Shown: in pieces, positions 24,540 to 34,976 of the stretch | How positions within the stretch are numbered: position 1 is the stretch's first letter | How the letters are laid out: each line of letters starts with the position of its first letter | From: Proteus columbae | GTDB taxonomy: Bacteria > Pseudomonadota > Gammaproteobacteria > Enterobacterales > Enterobacteriaceae | DNA length: 64,000 bases | Assembly: GCF_002777965.1 (NCBI RefSeq) | Contig: NZ_NGVR01000019.1 | Location: 68,654 to 132,653 of the forward strand | Direction of reading: 5' to 3' | The notes under the pieces: model-generated | What the model was told of the DNA's origin: nothing | The model's database searches: none | What the model saw: the letters and a program-made list of their open reading frames with translations, nothing else | Program-made: the position numbers and the translations under genes

Positions 24540-25612
24540 TGAAACGTACTTTATTTCCCCTTACATTACTGGTTTCCCTTGTTTGTCTTCCCACAGAAAT
24601 GGCATGGGCAGTGGCAGATCCTCTTGTGGTTTCACCGCCCCCAATGAATTTTGATGGCGCGGCAGATGGCACACCGGCTGGCACTCCCATTACCTCAACA
24701 TGGATAGGTGAAACTTCCGTTCATAATGGCTTTAAATGTGAGCATGGTTTCTTACAAAAATGCTGGGTAGAAACACTATATGCCAATGCGTTAGGTTCAA
24801 AAATTAGTGGTATCTACTATTACGAAGGGGGAGATCGTTATCCAGTTTATTCACTTCCAGGAGTCAAAGGTATTGGCTATGCCTTTGGTCTAAAAGATAA
24901 CAATGACAGTGTTTCTTATGTCCCAATTGATGTGGATAGTGGCTCGGGCGCAACCATTATTTATCCAGCCGTAGGCTCTACTGTTAACCATAATGTTGAC
25001 CGTGTTTCGTTAAAAGGCAAAGTGGTGTTTGTTGTCACAGATGAACACTTAGAAACAGGCGTTTACAACATTCCTTATACCATTATTGCAAATACTTGGT
25101 CTGAGTATGGCGGAAGCCATAAGGGAAATAACACCTCTATTGTCGCAATAAATCCTGTAACAATCACGATTAAAGCCCGTGGTTGTACGGTCAATACGAA
25201 AAATCTCACCTATGAATTAGGCGATATTTCAATGCGAGATATGGCAACCATTGGTTCAACGTCAAAAACACAAAGTAAGCCCATTACTGTTACTTGTGAT
25301 ACCAACGTTCACTTATATGCCAGCATGACCGATCAATCTACCTATTCTAATAATACAGATGTGCTCACACTGACATCAGACTCTGACGCTTCGGGTATTG
25401 GGATCCAATTTCTTTTTAATGATAATCCAACCCCTGTCGTTTATGGACCTGATATCAGTGCTATCGGACAACCTAATCAACGTTTACTTCATATAACAAC
25501 ATCTAATAACGAAAACTACACATTAAACCTGTCAACTCGCTATATCACGACTGGAACACTAAAACCTGGTAAAGCAAACGGGTTAGCCAGTCTGACTTTT
25601 TCTTATCAATAA
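24539..25612 (+). CDS. atfE: Fimbrial tip protein / adhesin
   Basis: A 357-aa two-domain fimbrial protein. A signal peptide ends near AWAVA. The N-terminal region (about 25-215) has two nearby cysteines (FKCEHGFLQKCWV) and no pilin signature, as in lectin domains of tip adhesins. The C-terminal region (about 216-357) is a pilin domain (GCTVNTKN, VTCDTNV, final LASLTFSYQ) for attachment by donor-strand exchange. Its start overlaps the previous stop (TAATG). The ligand cannot be told from sequence. Confidence 0.8.
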   Translation: MKRTLFPLTLLVSLVCLPTEMAWAVADPLVVSPPPMNFDGAADGTPAGTPITSTWIGETSVHNGFKCEHGFLQKCWVETLYANALGSKISGIYYYEGGDRYPVYSLPGVKGIGYAFGLKDNNDSVSYVPIDVDSGSGATIIYPAVGSTVNHNVDRVSLKGKVVFVVTDEHLETGVYNIPYTIIANTWSEYGGSHKGNNTSIVAINPVTITIKARGCTVNTKNLTYELGDISMRDMATIGSTSKTQSKPITVTCDTNVHLYASMTDQSTYSNNTDVLTLTSDSDASGIGIQFLFNDNPTPVVYGPDISAIGQPNQRLLHITTSNNENYTLNLSTRYITTGTLKPGKANGLASLTFSYQ

Positions 25613-25638
25613 TGATTTGAATTTTTAAGGCTGATTAA

Positions 25639-25941
25639 ATGATTGATAACAGCAAAACCATTAATTTTCGTATAGGGCAACGAATACGTCATTTACGAAA
25701 GAAAATAAAATACTCAGGAACCCTTTTTGCTCAAGAGTTAGGCATAAGCCAACAACAACTTTCTCGTTATGAACGGGGAACAAATAGGATAAGTATTGAG
25801 TTTATTTATCTGATTTCTGAAAAATTTGATGTTCATATTAGTTATTTTCTACAGAGCAATTATTTAATTAATATTGAACAACAACGTAAAACTCAAGAAA
25901 AAAACAGTCAACTTATTGCTGAAAGCTGTATAAAAAAATAA
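25639..25941 (+). CDS. atfJ: MrpJ-type HTH regulator at the end of the fimbrial operon
   Basis: A 100-aa XRE-type helix-turn-helix protein. The recognition region reads FAQELGISQQQLSRYERG, which carries the SQQQxSRYE motif of MrpJ, the regulator of the P. mirabilis mrp fimbrial operon (107 aa) that represses flagellar genes. It is the last gene of the operon, 26 bp after the adhesin. By analogy it should lower motility when fimbriae are made and may regulate other fimbrial operons. Confidence 0.85.
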   Translation: MIDNSKTINFRIGQRIRHLRKKIKYSGTLFAQELGISQQQLSRYERGTNRISIEFIYLISEKFDVHISYFLQSNYLINIEQQRKTQEKNSQLIAESCIKK

Positions 25942-26042
25942 TGCAAATCACATTTATTTTTTAATTATCTTTTGTTTACACAACCCCTCTCATTTATTTT
26001 TATTATTAATTTAATGGAAACCTTATGCCCTTTTCGACATAA

Positions 26043-26071
26043 AAAAAGCCACCTTTCAAAGGTGGCTTTTT
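26043..26071. terminator. Bidirectional terminator between the fimbrial and pot operons
   Basis: Near-perfect stem (AAAAAGCCACCTTT and AAAGGTGGCTTTTT around a single C), flanked by A on one side and T on the other. It therefore works for the plus-strand fimbrial operon and the minus-strand potABCD operon. Confidence 0.85.
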
Positions 26072-26089
26072 AGCAAGGAGCAGGCGCGA

Positions 26090-27133
26090 TTAACGTCCCG
26101 CTTTTAATTTTTGGTAATAACTTTCGTATAATACAGTTGCATCACCCACATCATTTTGCCATTCACCTTTATTAATAATCTCTTCTGTTGGATAAAGAGA
26201 ATTATCTTTAGTGATAACATTTGGCAGTAGTTTTTGCGCAGCTAAATTAGGTGTTGGATAACCAATATTTTCAGCCACTTTTGCTGCAACTTCTGGGCGT
26301 AATAAGAAGTCGATAAGTTTATGAGCACCTTCGACATTCTTAGCATTTGCAGGAATAGCTAAGCTATCCATCCAGAAAATGCCGCCCTCTTTTGGCCATA
26401 CCATTTCAATAGGCGCACCAGCATCGCGAGCAATAAATGCAGAGCCATTCCAAATCATCCCTAAATTAACTTCCCCTTGCATATAAGGGTTAGCAGGGTT
26501 ATCTGAGTTAAATGCTAATACGTTTGGCATTAGCTTTTGTAGCTCTTTATAGGCTTCTTCAATCTCTTTAGGATCGGTTGTATTGCCCGAATAGCCTAAT
26601 TTCAATAATGCCATTTGGAAAACTTCACGGGCATCATCGGTTAATAACAGGCTATCTTTATATTCGGGTTTCCATAAATCAGCCCATGAAGTAATGCTAC
26701 TCACATCCACTTCATCGCTATTAATACCAATAGCGGTCGCACCCCAAATATAAGGAATGGAGTAGTCATTTTTAGGGTCGAATGATTTATGTAATAAGCT
26801 GGGATCGAGATTATCAAAATGAGTTAATTTTGATTTATCGATTTTTTGTAGCATTCCTTCATGGCTCATTTTAGAAATAAAATAAGTAGAAGGAACCACC
26901 AAGTCATAAGCACCATCTTTATAGGTCTTTAACTTGGTATACATGCTTTCATTGGATTCATAAGTGGAATAAATCACCTTAATCCCAGTTTCTTTTGTAA
27001 ACTGTTCAAGCAGACCAGGCGGCACATACTCCGTCCAGTTGTAGAAATATAATGTCTTACCATCATCAGCCGATGCTGTGCCGATACTTAATGCCATTAC
27101 GCTGGCAGCAAGTACTGAGGACCACTTTTTCAT
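26090..27133 (-). CDS. potD: Polyamine ABC transporter, periplasmic binding protein
   Basis: A 347-aa periplasmic spermidine/putrescine-binding protein of the PotABCD importer. It has a signal peptide ending near ASA before DDGKTLYFYNWTEY, a family-typical start. Polyamine-binding aromatic and acidic residues in WTEYVPPG and EVNLGMIWNG are recognisable. Length equals E. coli PotD (348 aa). It is the last gene of the operon, after a 112-bp gap with a hairpin. In Proteus, putrescine is a swarming-related signal, so uptake may matter for motility; that is background knowledge, not seen here. Confidence 0.92.
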   Translation of the reverse strand: MKKWSSVLAASVMALSIGTASADDGKTLYFYNWTEYVPPGLLEQFTKETGIKVIYSTYESNESMYTKLKTYKDGAYDLVVPSTYFISKMSHEGMLQKIDKSKLTHFDNLDPSLLHKSFDPKNDYSIPYIWGATAIGINSDEVDVSSITSWADLWKPEYKDSLLLTDDAREVFQMALLKLGYSGNTTDPKEIEEAYKELQKLMPNVLAFNSDNPANPYMQGEVNLGMIWNGSAFIARDAGAPIEMVWPKEGGIFWMDSLAIPANAKNVEGAHKLIDFLLRPEVAAKVAENIGYPTPNLAAQKLLPNVITKDNSLYPTEEIINKGEWQNDVGDATVLYESYYQKLKAGR

Positions 27134-27217
27134 TTATGTTTCCTTCAGTGGTTGATGCGTTAATATCAAATAGGCAGCGAGCCTACCTCCAACAGATTGG
27201 TCTTCAAGACCCCAAAA

Positions 27218-27236
27218 AGTGCGAGAAACTCGCACT
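27218..27236 (-). ncRNA. Intercistronic hairpin between potC and potD
   Basis: AGTGCGAG, a 3-nt loop and CTCGCACT form a perfect 8-bp stem in the 112-bp gap. Stable hairpins here often adjust the level of the binding protein against the permeases. There is no T-run, so full termination is unlikely. Confidence 0.5.
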
Positions 27237-27245
27237 AATGCATGT

Positions 27246-28025
27246 TTACGCTTTGCCAGTTCTGTCTCTTAAGATTAACTGACTAATTAATACTAATACT
27301 AAAGATAGACCTAAAAGGATGGTTGCAAGCGCGTTCACCTCTGGCGAAACGCCCACTTTTACCATTGAGTAAATTTTCAATGGTAAAATTTCATAGCTTG
27401 GCCCCGTCACAAAAGAAGAAACCACAACGTCATCCATGGATAACGTAAAGCTTAATAACCAACCTGAAGCTACTGCTGGCATCGCCAGAGGCATAATGAT
27501 TTTACGTAAAATAGTAAATTCGCCTGCCCCTAAATCTTTAGCCGCTTCCAACATTTTTACATCAAACCCACTTAATCGTGAATACACCGTCACCACAACA
27601 AAAGGCAGACAAAATGTAATATGTGAAAATAGAAGCGACCAAAATCCTAATGAAACACCTAGGATCATAAACAGTACAAGTAACGAAATCGCCATCACAA
27701 TATCCGGCGACATCATCACAACAAACAGCATTCCACCCACAAATTTTTTGCCACGAAAACGGTAGCGATAAAGAGCAACAGCCGCTAATGAGCCAATGAG
27801 TGTCGCAAATGTCGCAGAAGTGACTGCCATTGTTAATGAATGCCCTGCTGCTTGAAGCAGACTGTCATTATTAAATAAAATGGCGTACCAATCTGTGGTA
27901 AAACCTTTCCAGTTGATCCCGAAACGTGATGAGTTAAAAGAGTTAACTATCAGAATGATGATCGGGATATAAAGATACGCGTAAATAATGGACATAAATC
28001 CACCACGCAATAACCGTCCAATCAT
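27246..28025 (-). CDS. potC: Polyamine ABC transporter permease
   Basis: A 259-aa inner-membrane permease with six hydrophobic segments and the EAA loop that contacts PotA (LEAAKDLGAGEFTILRKIIMPLAMP). It overlaps the potB stop by four bases (ATGA). It forms the transmembrane channel with PotB for spermidine and putrescine import. Confidence 0.93.
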   Translation of the reverse strand: MIGRLLRGGFMSIIYAYLYIPIIILIVNSFNSSRFGINWKGFTTDWYAILFNNDSLLQAAGHSLTMAVTSATFATLIGSLAAVALYRYRFRGKKFVGGMLFVVMMSPDIVMAISLLVLFMILGVSLGFWSLLFSHITFCLPFVVVTVYSRLSGFDVKMLEAAKDLGAGEFTILRKIIMPLAMPAVASGWLLSFTLSMDDVVVSSFVTGPSYEILPLKIYSMVKVGVSPEVNALATILLGLSLVLVLISQLILRDRTGKA

Positions 28026-28882
28026 TCTATTTCTACCTTCTTATGCAGTAGCTTCACGGCTCGGTAATACACAAACAGCATTAATCCCATCACCAATGTT
28101 AAACAAATACTTGTGGCTGCACCGAAAGGCCAGTCACGAATATTTAAGAATTGGCTCTTAATTACGTTACCAATTAATAAGTTTTTCGCGCCACCCATTA
28201 AATCAGCAACAAAGAATAAGCCCATTGCAGGTAACATCACGAGTAAACAACCCGCAATAATGCCCGGCATTGTTAATGGAATAATAATACGAATAAAGGT
28301 TTGAAATTTATTAGCACCTAAATCGCGCGCTGCTTCTAAACAAGGTTTATCTAACTTTTCAATGCTGGAATATAAGGGTAATACCATGAAAGGTAATAAA
28401 ATATAAACCAGCCCCAGTACAACGGCTTCTGGGGTATAAATAATTCTGAGTGGCTTATCAATCAATCCAATCCACAACAGGAATTCGTTAAAATAACCTT
28501 TCGTACTTAGGAATATCTTTAATCCATAAATACGAATAAGCGAGTTTGTCCAAAAAGGTACAATCAATAGAAACAACATTAATGGCTGTATTTTCTTAGG
28601 CATTTTTGCAAGGAAATAAGCAAAGGGATAACCTAATAATAAACAAGCTAATGTTGCGACCACCGCCATATTAATAGAATGCAGTAACACTTCTGCATAC
28701 ATAGGATCAAATAAGCGATAGTAGTTATCGAGTGTAAAGACCATCTCGACAAGGTTGGCATCATCACGCGTTAAAAAACTGGTCGCAATGATCATGATAT
28801 TCGGCAAGAAGACGAACACCATCAACCAACCCACAACACCGGTAATAACGATGTTTTGAAATAGTTTACGTGTTTTCTTCAT
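28022..28882 (-). CDS. potB: Polyamine ABC transporter permease
   Basis: A 286-aa permease with six hydrophobic segments and the EAA motif ([21 protein letters not shown]). The stretch [18 protein letters not shown] agrees with E. coli PotB. The start at 28882 (MKKTRKLF) is preferred to an upstream start at 28909. It overlaps potA by 17 bases, with GGGAGG lying inside the potA end. Confidence 0.92.
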   Translation of the reverse strand: MKKTRKLFQNIVITGVVGWLMVFVFLPNIMIIATSFLTRDDANLVEMVFTLDNYYRLFDPMYAEVLLHSINMAVVATLACLLLGYPFAYFLAKMPKKIQPLMLFLLIVPFWTNSLIRIYGLKIFLSTKGYFNEFLLWIGLIDKPLRIIYTPEAVVLGLVYILLPFMVLPLYSSIEKLDKPCLEAARDLGANKFQTFIRIIIPLTMPGIIAGCLLVMLPAMGLFFVADLMGGAKNLLIGNVIKSQFLNIRDWPFGAATSICLTLVMGLMLFVYYRAVKLLHKKVEIE

Positions 28883-29981
28883 CTGCCAGCACGACCTCCC
28901 AGCTTTCAACCCAAGTTACTGCAATTTTTTGGTCTAACGAGTGATCAACATCTGGATCATCTTCATTAAAGAATTCACTGACCATCACTACCTTGCCATT
29001 TTCCATTTCAACAACAGAATCTAGCGTCATGCCTTTATAGTTACGTTCACGAACATAACCAATTAGTCCTGGAAGGTTTTCAAGATCGTGAATTTCTTCA
29101 ACACGGAGATCTTCAGGTCGAAGTAATACTTTGAGTTGCTGGTTTTGTGTTACAGGTAATGTGGTATAAATATCACATTCATGACCTTCAACATCAGCAC
29201 GAATACGTGTGTCATCAATACGATGGAGAACACGCGCATCAAAGATATTAATTTCACCTATAAATTGCGCAACAAACAGATTTGTTGGCTCTTCATAAAT
29301 TTCACGCGGAGTACCATCTTGCTCAATACGCCCTTCACGCATCACCACGATCCGGTCTGACATGGTCAGCGCCTCTTCTTGGTCATGAGTCACGAAAATA
29401 AAGGTGATCCCTAATTTACGTTGTAAGGCTTTTAATTCATTTTGCATCTGTTTACGTAATTTGTAATCCAGTGCAGATAATGATTCATCAAGCAATAAGA
29501 CCTTTGGTTTATTCACAACAGCACGCGCAATCGCGACACGTTGTTGTTGTCCACCAGAAAGGTGTGCAGGACGGCGTTGTGCGAAATCTTCAAGTTGCAC
29601 CATACGCAAGGCTTCTTCAACGCGAATATTAATCTCATCAGCAGGTGTTTTTTGCATGCGAAGACCAAATGCGACATTTTCAAAAACAGTCATATGTGGG
29701 AAAAGCGCGTAACTTTGAAAAACCGTATTTACAAAACGTTGTTCCGCTGGGATATCCGTAATATCTTGCCCATCAAGGATAATTTGCCCATCATCAACGT
29801 CTTCTAAACCCGCGATTAAACGCAAAACCGTCGTCTTACCACAGCCCGAAGGACCGAGGATGGTTAAAAACTCGCCATGGTTGATAGTGAGATCGAGGCG
29901 GGAAATAATTTGTTTTCCGTCGAAACCTTTACTTAAGGATTTTAATTCGACAACTGGTGTCAGAGATGTTTTCTCAGTCAT
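28866..29981 (-). CDS. potA: Polyamine ABC transporter ATP-binding protein
   Basis: A 371-aa ATPase that drives PotBC. It has Walker A (GPSGCGKTT), the ABC signature [10 protein letters not shown], Walker B VLLLDES and the H-loop histidine in FVTHDQ. The C-terminal 130 residues are the regulatory TOBE-type domain with [11 protein letters not shown]. It closely follows E. coli PotA along its length. It is the first gene of potABCD and is preceded by a long leader. Confidence 0.96.
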   Translation of the reverse strand: MTEKTSLTPVVELKSLSKGFDGKQIISRLDLTINHGEFLTILGPSGCGKTTVLRLIAGLEDVDDGQIILDGQDITDIPAEQRFVNTVFQSYALFPHMTVFENVAFGLRMQKTPADEINIRVEEALRMVQLEDFAQRRPAHLSGGQQQRVAIARAVVNKPKVLLLDESLSALDYKLRKQMQNELKALQRKLGITFIFVTHDQEEALTMSDRIVVMREGRIEQDGTPREIYEEPTNLFVAQFIGEINIFDARVLHRIDDTRIRADVEGHECDIYTTLPVTQNQQLKVLLRPEDLRVEEIHDLENLPGLIGYVRERNYKGMTLDSVVEMENGKVVMVSEFFNEDDPDVDHSLDQKIAVTWVESWEVVLADEENT

Positions 29982-30477
29982 TTAAGGTAATACTCTATCC
30001 CGAAGAATAATGCAGATAGAACCGCCACTGGAAAAGACTGTGTGAGCTGCCGGAGCATTATGCTCCACAGAAGCCCAAAACCAGCGACGCCGTATGTATA
30101 GTACAAGCGGAAAATGATAAACGCAGTGGCGTGAAATTGAAAGCAAAAAGGTGCATAAACAATGAAAAACTATTCATATTTAAGTTTTTCATCATAAACC
30201 ATACCCTTTAGGGTTTAGACCAAAAAGACAATAAAATCAAAATGCTATTAATTTATATAAATCGTAAAAATCGATTAAGTTTATAATTAAATAAATTTTC
30301 TCTTAGAAGTCGTCTAATCGCCTTATTTTCCTATGAAAACTTATTAGCTCTTTTATTTTCAACACTATTTTATGGTCGTTATTTATACAAAAAAAGTTGA
30401 TTAAATTATGCTTCTTTTTATGTTTTCATCTTATTATGATGATAAAAACTTTATATATCATAGAGATGAAATTTAAA
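29982..30477 (-). promoter_or_regulatory. Upstream region of potABCD with a perfect hairpin
   Basis: About 500 bp without a gene. It holds GGAGCATTATGCTCC (near 30054), able to form a 5-bp stem, and a perfect 10-bp inverted repeat ATGAAAAACT/AGTTTTTCAT at 30162-30192. The half nearer the peptidase gene is AT-rich and featureless. The pot promoter should lie here but cannot be placed with confidence. Confidence 0.4.
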
Positions 30478-30506
30478 TAACACCTCCTAATATTTAGAAG
30501 GTGTTA
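30478..30506 (-). terminator. Terminator of the S8 peptidase gene
   Basis: Inverted repeat with TAACACCT and AGGTGTTA outer arms, one mismatch inside and inner CTAA/TTAG pairing. It begins 22 bp past the stop codon and is followed on the minus strand by a T-rich stretch. Confidence 0.65.
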
Positions 30507-30527
30507 AAGGAATTAATACTATTGTGC

Positions 30528-31814
30528 TTAATGACGTTTTATTAGGTTTTTTAAATACAAAATTGCGTTATTCACATTCGGTAAAGGGCCAATTTTGTCA
30601 TTTGACAGTGGGAAAGTGCCTGTTCTAATTAATAAGTCACGCATTTGTATCGGCGTTAACACACTGTTTGTACGGTCTTTATACCAAGATTGGATCACAG
30701 CAGCGGCTCCCGCAACTAAAGCACTGGCTGACGATGTTCCACTAAAATTAGCTGTATAAGTATGGTTATCATCACTTCGAAACAGATCACCATAACCCGC
30801 TGTTGCAACATCCTCTCCCCACGCTTGTACATGAATAGGTGAGCCATACGTTGAGAAAGGTAATCTATTTAATGTATAAGGCGAACCTGCACCAACACGT
30901 ATTGAGTTATTGTCATGACGTTGTCGATAACTTTCATAAGCCGGTAAATCCAAATCTACGCCCCCATTACCTGCTGCCATGATCACAATGATCCCAGCAT
31001 CTGTTAATGCACGAGTCGCTTCCCAAACATGCATTTCATAATCCGCAGGTACGTAAGCTTGATGTTCACAAATTGTCTGCATTTCATATAAAACAATATC
31101 ACCAGCATGTAATATGCGTTTACTCGCAATAATCGCATCAATACGCCCACAAGTTAATTCAGAGATGGCATAAAACATATCTAATTTATAGGCGAGTCCA
31201 GTGATCCCTTTACCATCATTTTTTCCCATAATTAATCCCGCAACCGCTGTACCATGATCTGCCTGACTGGTTTTTTCATTGAATGGTAATAATGGCGTAA
31301 TATTATCCGTTGATAAATCATGGTGAGAAAGATTGAAATCCCACTCAATATCAGCGACTTGTATTCCTTGCCCGTAGGCTTCTTGCTTCCATGCTTCATA
31401 AATCCCTAGCCCTTTAATTTTATTAATATTTACCGTTTTTTCTGGCGTATTTAAGTATTGCTGATATTGAGTAAAGTCAGGCGTAATATTAGGAGGTTCA
31501 ATAGGCTGTATCGGTACCGTTTGTACATATTCAATATCAGGGTGTTGTTGTAATACTTTGATCACTTCGTCTAAAGAATAATGATTATTCTCTGGTAAAT
31601 TAAGGTAATAATATTTATTTAGATCATTAAAGTTTATTGAAATAGAATTAATATAGTTTTTTGGTGGTAATTGATAAACAGATGATATTACCGGAACTAA
31701 AGATATATTAGTTAAAAGGGAGTGATGCATTTCATGGGAAGTAGAAAATGACAGTTTTTTATTATCATAATCAAGATTATTTAATCTTATAAGGATTTTT
31801 CTTTTAATGTTCAT
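30528..31814 (-). CDS. S8 (subtilisin-like) serine peptidase with unusual Asp motif
   Basis: A 428-aa subtilisin-family protein numbered from the ATG at 31814, which has GAGGAG eight bases upstream. Residues about 60-105 look like an I9-type inhibitory propeptide (VIKVLQQHPDIEYVQ). The His motif is DHGTAVAGL (His187), the oxyanion Asn is AAGNGG (Asn283) and the Ser motif is FSGTSSASALVAG (Ser361). The Asp motif reads VADIEWDFNLSHHDL: by spacing to the following HxDL, Glu157 stands where Asp is usual, with Asp155 two residues earlier. No signal peptide or membrane helix is visible, so it may be cytoplasmic or exported by a non-Sec route. No neighbour suggests a substrate. Confidence 0.82.
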   Translation of the reverse strand: MNIKRKILIRLNNLDYDNKKLSFSTSHEMHHSLLTNISLVPVISSVYQLPPKNYINSISINFNDLNKYYYLNLPENNHYSLDEVIKVLQQHPDIEYVQTVPIQPIEPPNITPDFTQYQQYLNTPEKTVNINKIKGLGIYEAWKQEAYGQGIQVADIEWDFNLSHHDLSTDNITPLLPFNEKTSQADHGTAVAGLIMGKNDGKGITGLAYKLDMFYAISELTCGRIDAIIASKRILHAGDIVLYEMQTICEHQAYVPADYEMHVWEATRALTDAGIIVIMAAGNGGVDLDLPAYESYRQRHDNNSIRVGAGSPYTLNRLPFSTYGSPIHVQAWGEDVATAGYGDLFRSDDNHTYTANFSGTSSASALVAGAAAVIQSWYKDRTNSVLTPIQMRDLLIRTGTFPLSNDKIGPLPNVNNAILYLKNLIKRH

Positions 31815-31988
31815 AATCAATGCTCCTCTTTTTATTTTTTCGCTTTATAGCGTAAAATATTGAGCATTGACTATTTTTATTTTTAATAGAGATAATACAA
31901 ATAGGCTATTTTATAAAAATAAATATCAAGCCTATGTTTTAACAATAGGCTTAAAAAAATAGACTTAATATTATTTGAATAATATTTA

Positions 31989-32168
<180 letters not shown>

Positions 32169-32174
32169 CTATGC

Positions 32175-32180
32175 TATAAT
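32175..32180 (+). promoter_or_regulatory. Probable -10 element of the dusA promoter
   Basis: TATAAT, 70 bp upstream of the dusA start, within TATGCTATAATGCG, which also gives a TGn-like extended context. The -35 region is weak. No other perfect -10 sequence lies between the pseudogene and dusA. Confidence 0.5.
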
Positions 32181-32249
32181 GCGCCCTCATTTTCTACCCT
32201 CATAAAAAAATAAGGGTAGCAACGCCTAAATAGACGAAAGAATTACAGT

Positions 32250-33284
32250 ATGTCAGAAAATATAGAACTCCATAAACCAACAGAAAATCATCATGTTAAT
32301 AGCCATTCAAAGACATATAATTTGAATCGTTTCTCTGTTGCGCCGATGCTCGATTGGACTGATCGTCATTGTCGTTATTTCTTTCGTCAGCTCAGTAAAA
32401 ATACACTGCTTTATACTGAAATGGTCACAACAGGTGCCATCATTCACGGTAAAGGCGACTATCTAAAATACAGTGAAGAAGAACATCCTGTTTCTTTGCA
32501 GTTAGGCGGAAGCGATCCTCAAGCTTTAGCGCAATGTGCAAAATTGGCACAAGAGCGTGGCTATGATGAAATTAATTTAAATGTGGGTTGCCCTTCAGAT
32601 CGTGTACAAAATGGGCGCTTTGGTGCTTGTTTAATGGGAGATGCACAACTCGTTGCAGATTGTGTGAAAGCCATGCGTGATGTGGTTGATATCCCTGTAA
32701 CAGTAAAAACACGTATTGGTATCGACAACCAAGATAGCTATGAATTTCTCTGTGATTTTATTGATACTGTTAGCCGTGATAATAACTGCGATACCTTTAT
32801 TATTCATGCACGTAAAGCATGGTTATCGGGTTTAAGCCCAAAAGAGAACCGTGAAGTTCCACCTTTAGATTACCCTCGTGTTTATCAATTAAAACGTGAT
32901 TTTTCGCATCTTACTATGGCGATTAATGGCGGTATTAAGTCACTAGAAGAAGCGAAGGAACACTTAAAATATATGGATGGTGTTATGGTTGGTCGTGAGG
33001 CTTATCAAAACCCGTCAATTCTAACGCATGTTGATCATGAGCTTTTTGACAATCAGCTACCTATTGCAGATGCTGTTACTGCGGTAAGAGCAATGTACCC
33101 TTATATTGAGAAAGAGCTCTCACAAGGTACTTACTTAGGTCATGTTACGCGTCATATGTTGGGGATTTTCCAGGGTATTCCAGGTGCTAGACAATGGCGA
33201 CGTCATTTAAGTGAAAATGCCCATAAACAGGGCGCTGATTTATCTGTTTTAGAAAATGCACTTAAATTTGTAACTGAAAAATAA
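32250..33284 (+). CDS. dusA: tRNA-dihydrouridine synthase A
   Basis: A 344-aa FMN enzyme that reduces uridine in the D-loop of tRNA. It has the FMN/TIM-barrel start ([19 protein letters not shown]), the catalytic cysteine in NVGCPSDRV, and [12 protein letters not shown] and [11 protein letters not shown] near the phosphate-binding end. Its N-terminus carries about 25 extra polar residues before the conserved core, as often seen in DusA. Its place near qorA and dnaB matches E. coli. The 5' end of dusA is a known phage attachment site, but no prophage is present here. Confidence 0.95.
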   Translation: MSENIELHKPTENHHVNSHSKTYNLNRFSVAPMLDWTDRHCRYFFRQLSKNTLLYTEMVTTGAIIHGKGDYLKYSEEEHPVSLQLGGSDPQALAQCAKLAQERGYDEINLNVGCPSDRVQNGRFGACLMGDAQLVADCVKAMRDVVDIPVTVKTRIGIDNQDSYEFLCDFIDTVSRDNNCDTFIIHARKAWLSGLSPKENREVPPLDYPRVYQLKRDFSHLTMAINGGIKSLEEAKEHLKYMDGVMVGREAYQNPSILTHVDHELFDNQLPIADAVTAVRAMYPYIEKELSQGTYLGHVTRHMLGIFQGIPGARQWRRHLSENAHKQGADLSVLENALKFVTEK

Positions 33285-33298
33285 CGACATTCGAAAAT

Positions 33299-33324
33299 AA
33301 AACCAGCCACATTGGGCTGGTTTT
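33299..33324. terminator. Bidirectional terminator after dusA
   Basis: AAAACCAGCC, a 6-nt loop and GGCTGGTTTT, followed by TATTTTT on the plus strand and by TTTTATTTT on the minus strand. It separates dusA from the converging small gene. Confidence 0.88.
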
Positions 33325-33331
33325 ATTTTTA

Positions 33332-33646
33332 TTAAAGTAATGAGAAGAAACGATTATAATTGGCAATTAAATAAGCAATTTGAAACTCAAACGCTTCTTT
33401 AACTTCGCATTTACCTTCTTCTGTACTTTCTTTTTTCTTAATATCAAAAAAAGCGTTTTGCATTAATTGAACTGACACATCCATTGACTTTTGGAATGCA
33501 GATAAATTATTATTTTCACCAAGACGTTTAAATAATGCTTCTATTTTTTCATCTGCGACATCGCGAATAAACTGTAATTCAACATTACTGACTTTATTAT
33601 CTTCATAAATAAAATTAATAAAATCCTTTAATTCATCTTTTTGCAT
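33332..33646 (-). CDS. Small helical protein of unknown function
   Basis: A 104-aa acidic, mostly helical protein (MQKDELKDFINFIYEDNKVSNVE near the start, ending LIANYNRFFSLL) with no signal peptide or recognisable domain. The ATG at 33646 has a GGAG site five bases upstream; an upstream GTG would place the site on the start itself. It converges on dusA and is 190 bp from qorA, with AT-rich sequence and no shared operon. It occupies roughly the place held by pspG in E. coli but does not resemble it. A real gene is likely because of the ribosome site and the shared terminator. Confidence 0.65.
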   Translation of the reverse strand: MQKDELKDFINFIYEDNKVSNVELQFIRDVADEKIEALFKRLGENNNLSAFQKSMDVSVQLMQNAFFDIKKKESTEEGKCEVKEAFEFQIAYLIANYNRFFSLL

Positions 33647-33787
33647 AAACACTCCATATTCTATTAATAAAAATCACGAAAACATAAATTAAAAGAGATA
33701 GAGTTAAAAATAAATCTAAAATAAAAATAAGGCTTTTTTTTGATAATCAAGATGGAAATTATTTATATTTATTAATAATAAATATTC

Positions 33788-33819
33788 AAAACCTATCTAA
33801 TTTATTTTAAATAGGTTTT
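33788..33819 (-). terminator. Probable terminator of qorA
   Basis: Arms AAAACCTAT and ATAGGTTTT around a 14-nt AT-rich loop, starting 19 bp past the qorA stop. The T-run on the minus strand is interrupted, so its strength is uncertain. Confidence 0.55.
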
Positions 33820-33837
33820 AGTTTTTACAAATAAGAA

Positions 33838-34821
33838 TTAAGGAATAAGTAAACTCGATCCTTGAGATTGTCTACTTTCAAGATAACGATGTGCATCTTT
33901 TGCATCTGCTAAAGCAAATTTTTGATTATCTGGCACACTCACATCAATTTTACCGCTACTAATTAACGCAAATAGCGCTTCACTTGCAGCATCTAACTCT
34001 TCACGCGTTGTGATATAACCCGAAATAGATGGACGAGTCACATACAGAGAACCTTTTTTATTGAGAATACCTAAATCAACACCTGTTACGGCACCTGATG
34101 CATTACCAAAACTCACCATTAAGCCACGGCGTTGCAAGCAGTCTAACGAATCTAACCACGTTGCTTTACCCACAGAGTCGTAAACAACAGGTACTTTTTG
34201 GTTATTCGTTAGCGCCAAGACACGTTCCACAATCGACTCAGTCTGGTAATTTATCACTTCCCATGCACCTGCGGCTTTCGCTTTGGCAACTTTTTCATCA
34301 CTACCTGCTGTACCAATCATTTTTGCACCAATTGCTTTCGCCCATTGGCTTGCAATTAAACCAACGCCACCAGCCGCTGCGTGGAATAAGAAGGTTTCAC
34401 CCGCTTGTAATTTATAGGTTTCATTGAAGAGATAATAAACCGTTAATCCTTTTAAGAAAGAGGCTGCGGCTTGTTCAAAAGAGATATTATCAGGCAGACG
34501 TGCTACTTTATTTTCTGGTACATTATGCGTATCGCTATAAGCCCCTAGCGGAGATTGCGCATACACAACTCTGTCCCCTTCTTTTAGTGAAGTCACTTTA
34601 GCGCCTGTTTTGATAATAATGCCCGCAGCTTCAGTGCCTAATCCACTTGGAAATTGGCTTACAGGATATAATCCGCTACGTACATAAGTATCAATATAGT
34701 TAATACCAATTGCCTTATTGGCAACTTGAACTTCATGATCACCAAGAGAAGCTGGTGTAAATGTTGCTAACTCAAGAACATCTGCATCGCCATGAGTTGC
34801 AAATTGAATACGATTAGCCAT
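33838..34821 (-). CDS. qorA: NADPH:quinone oxidoreductase
   Basis: A 327-aa zinc-independent medium-chain reductase that reduces quinones with NADPH. The coenzyme-binding glycine motif is AAAGGVGLIASQWAK and the family motif LGTEAAGII lies near residue 62. Length equals E. coli QorA (327). The start has a strong AAAGGAG site. It is divergent from dnaB, as in E. coli. Confidence 0.93.
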   Translation of the reverse strand: MANRIQFATHGDADVLELATFTPASLGDHEVQVANKAIGINYIDTYVRSGLYPVSQFPSGLGTEAAGIIIKTGAKVTSLKEGDRVVYAQSPLGAYSDTHNVPENKVARLPDNISFEQAAASFLKGLTVYYLFNETYKLQAGETFLFHAAAGGVGLIASQWAKAIGAKMIGTAGSDEKVAKAKAAGAWEVINYQTESIVERVLALTNNQKVPVVYDSVGKATWLDSLDCLQRRGLMVSFGNASGAVTGVDLGILNKKGSLYVTRPSISGYITTREELDAASEALFALISSGKIDVSVPDNQKFALADAKDAHRYLESRQSQGSSLLIP

Positions 34822-34976
34822 TACTATCTCCTTTGTAGGATGAAAAGTTAAATAAGCGAGCGCAAAAAGACCTTTAGAGATAATGACAAAGGATAGCTAT
34901 TTCTACAAGGCACAGATAATTGGGTTAGCGTATACTAATACCCTGACTGACACTTTTTCGATTTTATGCAGGATTT

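Noticed and set aside
32250..32400. Prophage attachment at the dusA 5' end
   Set aside because: dusA is a known integration site, but no integrase, direct repeats or phage genes flank it here.
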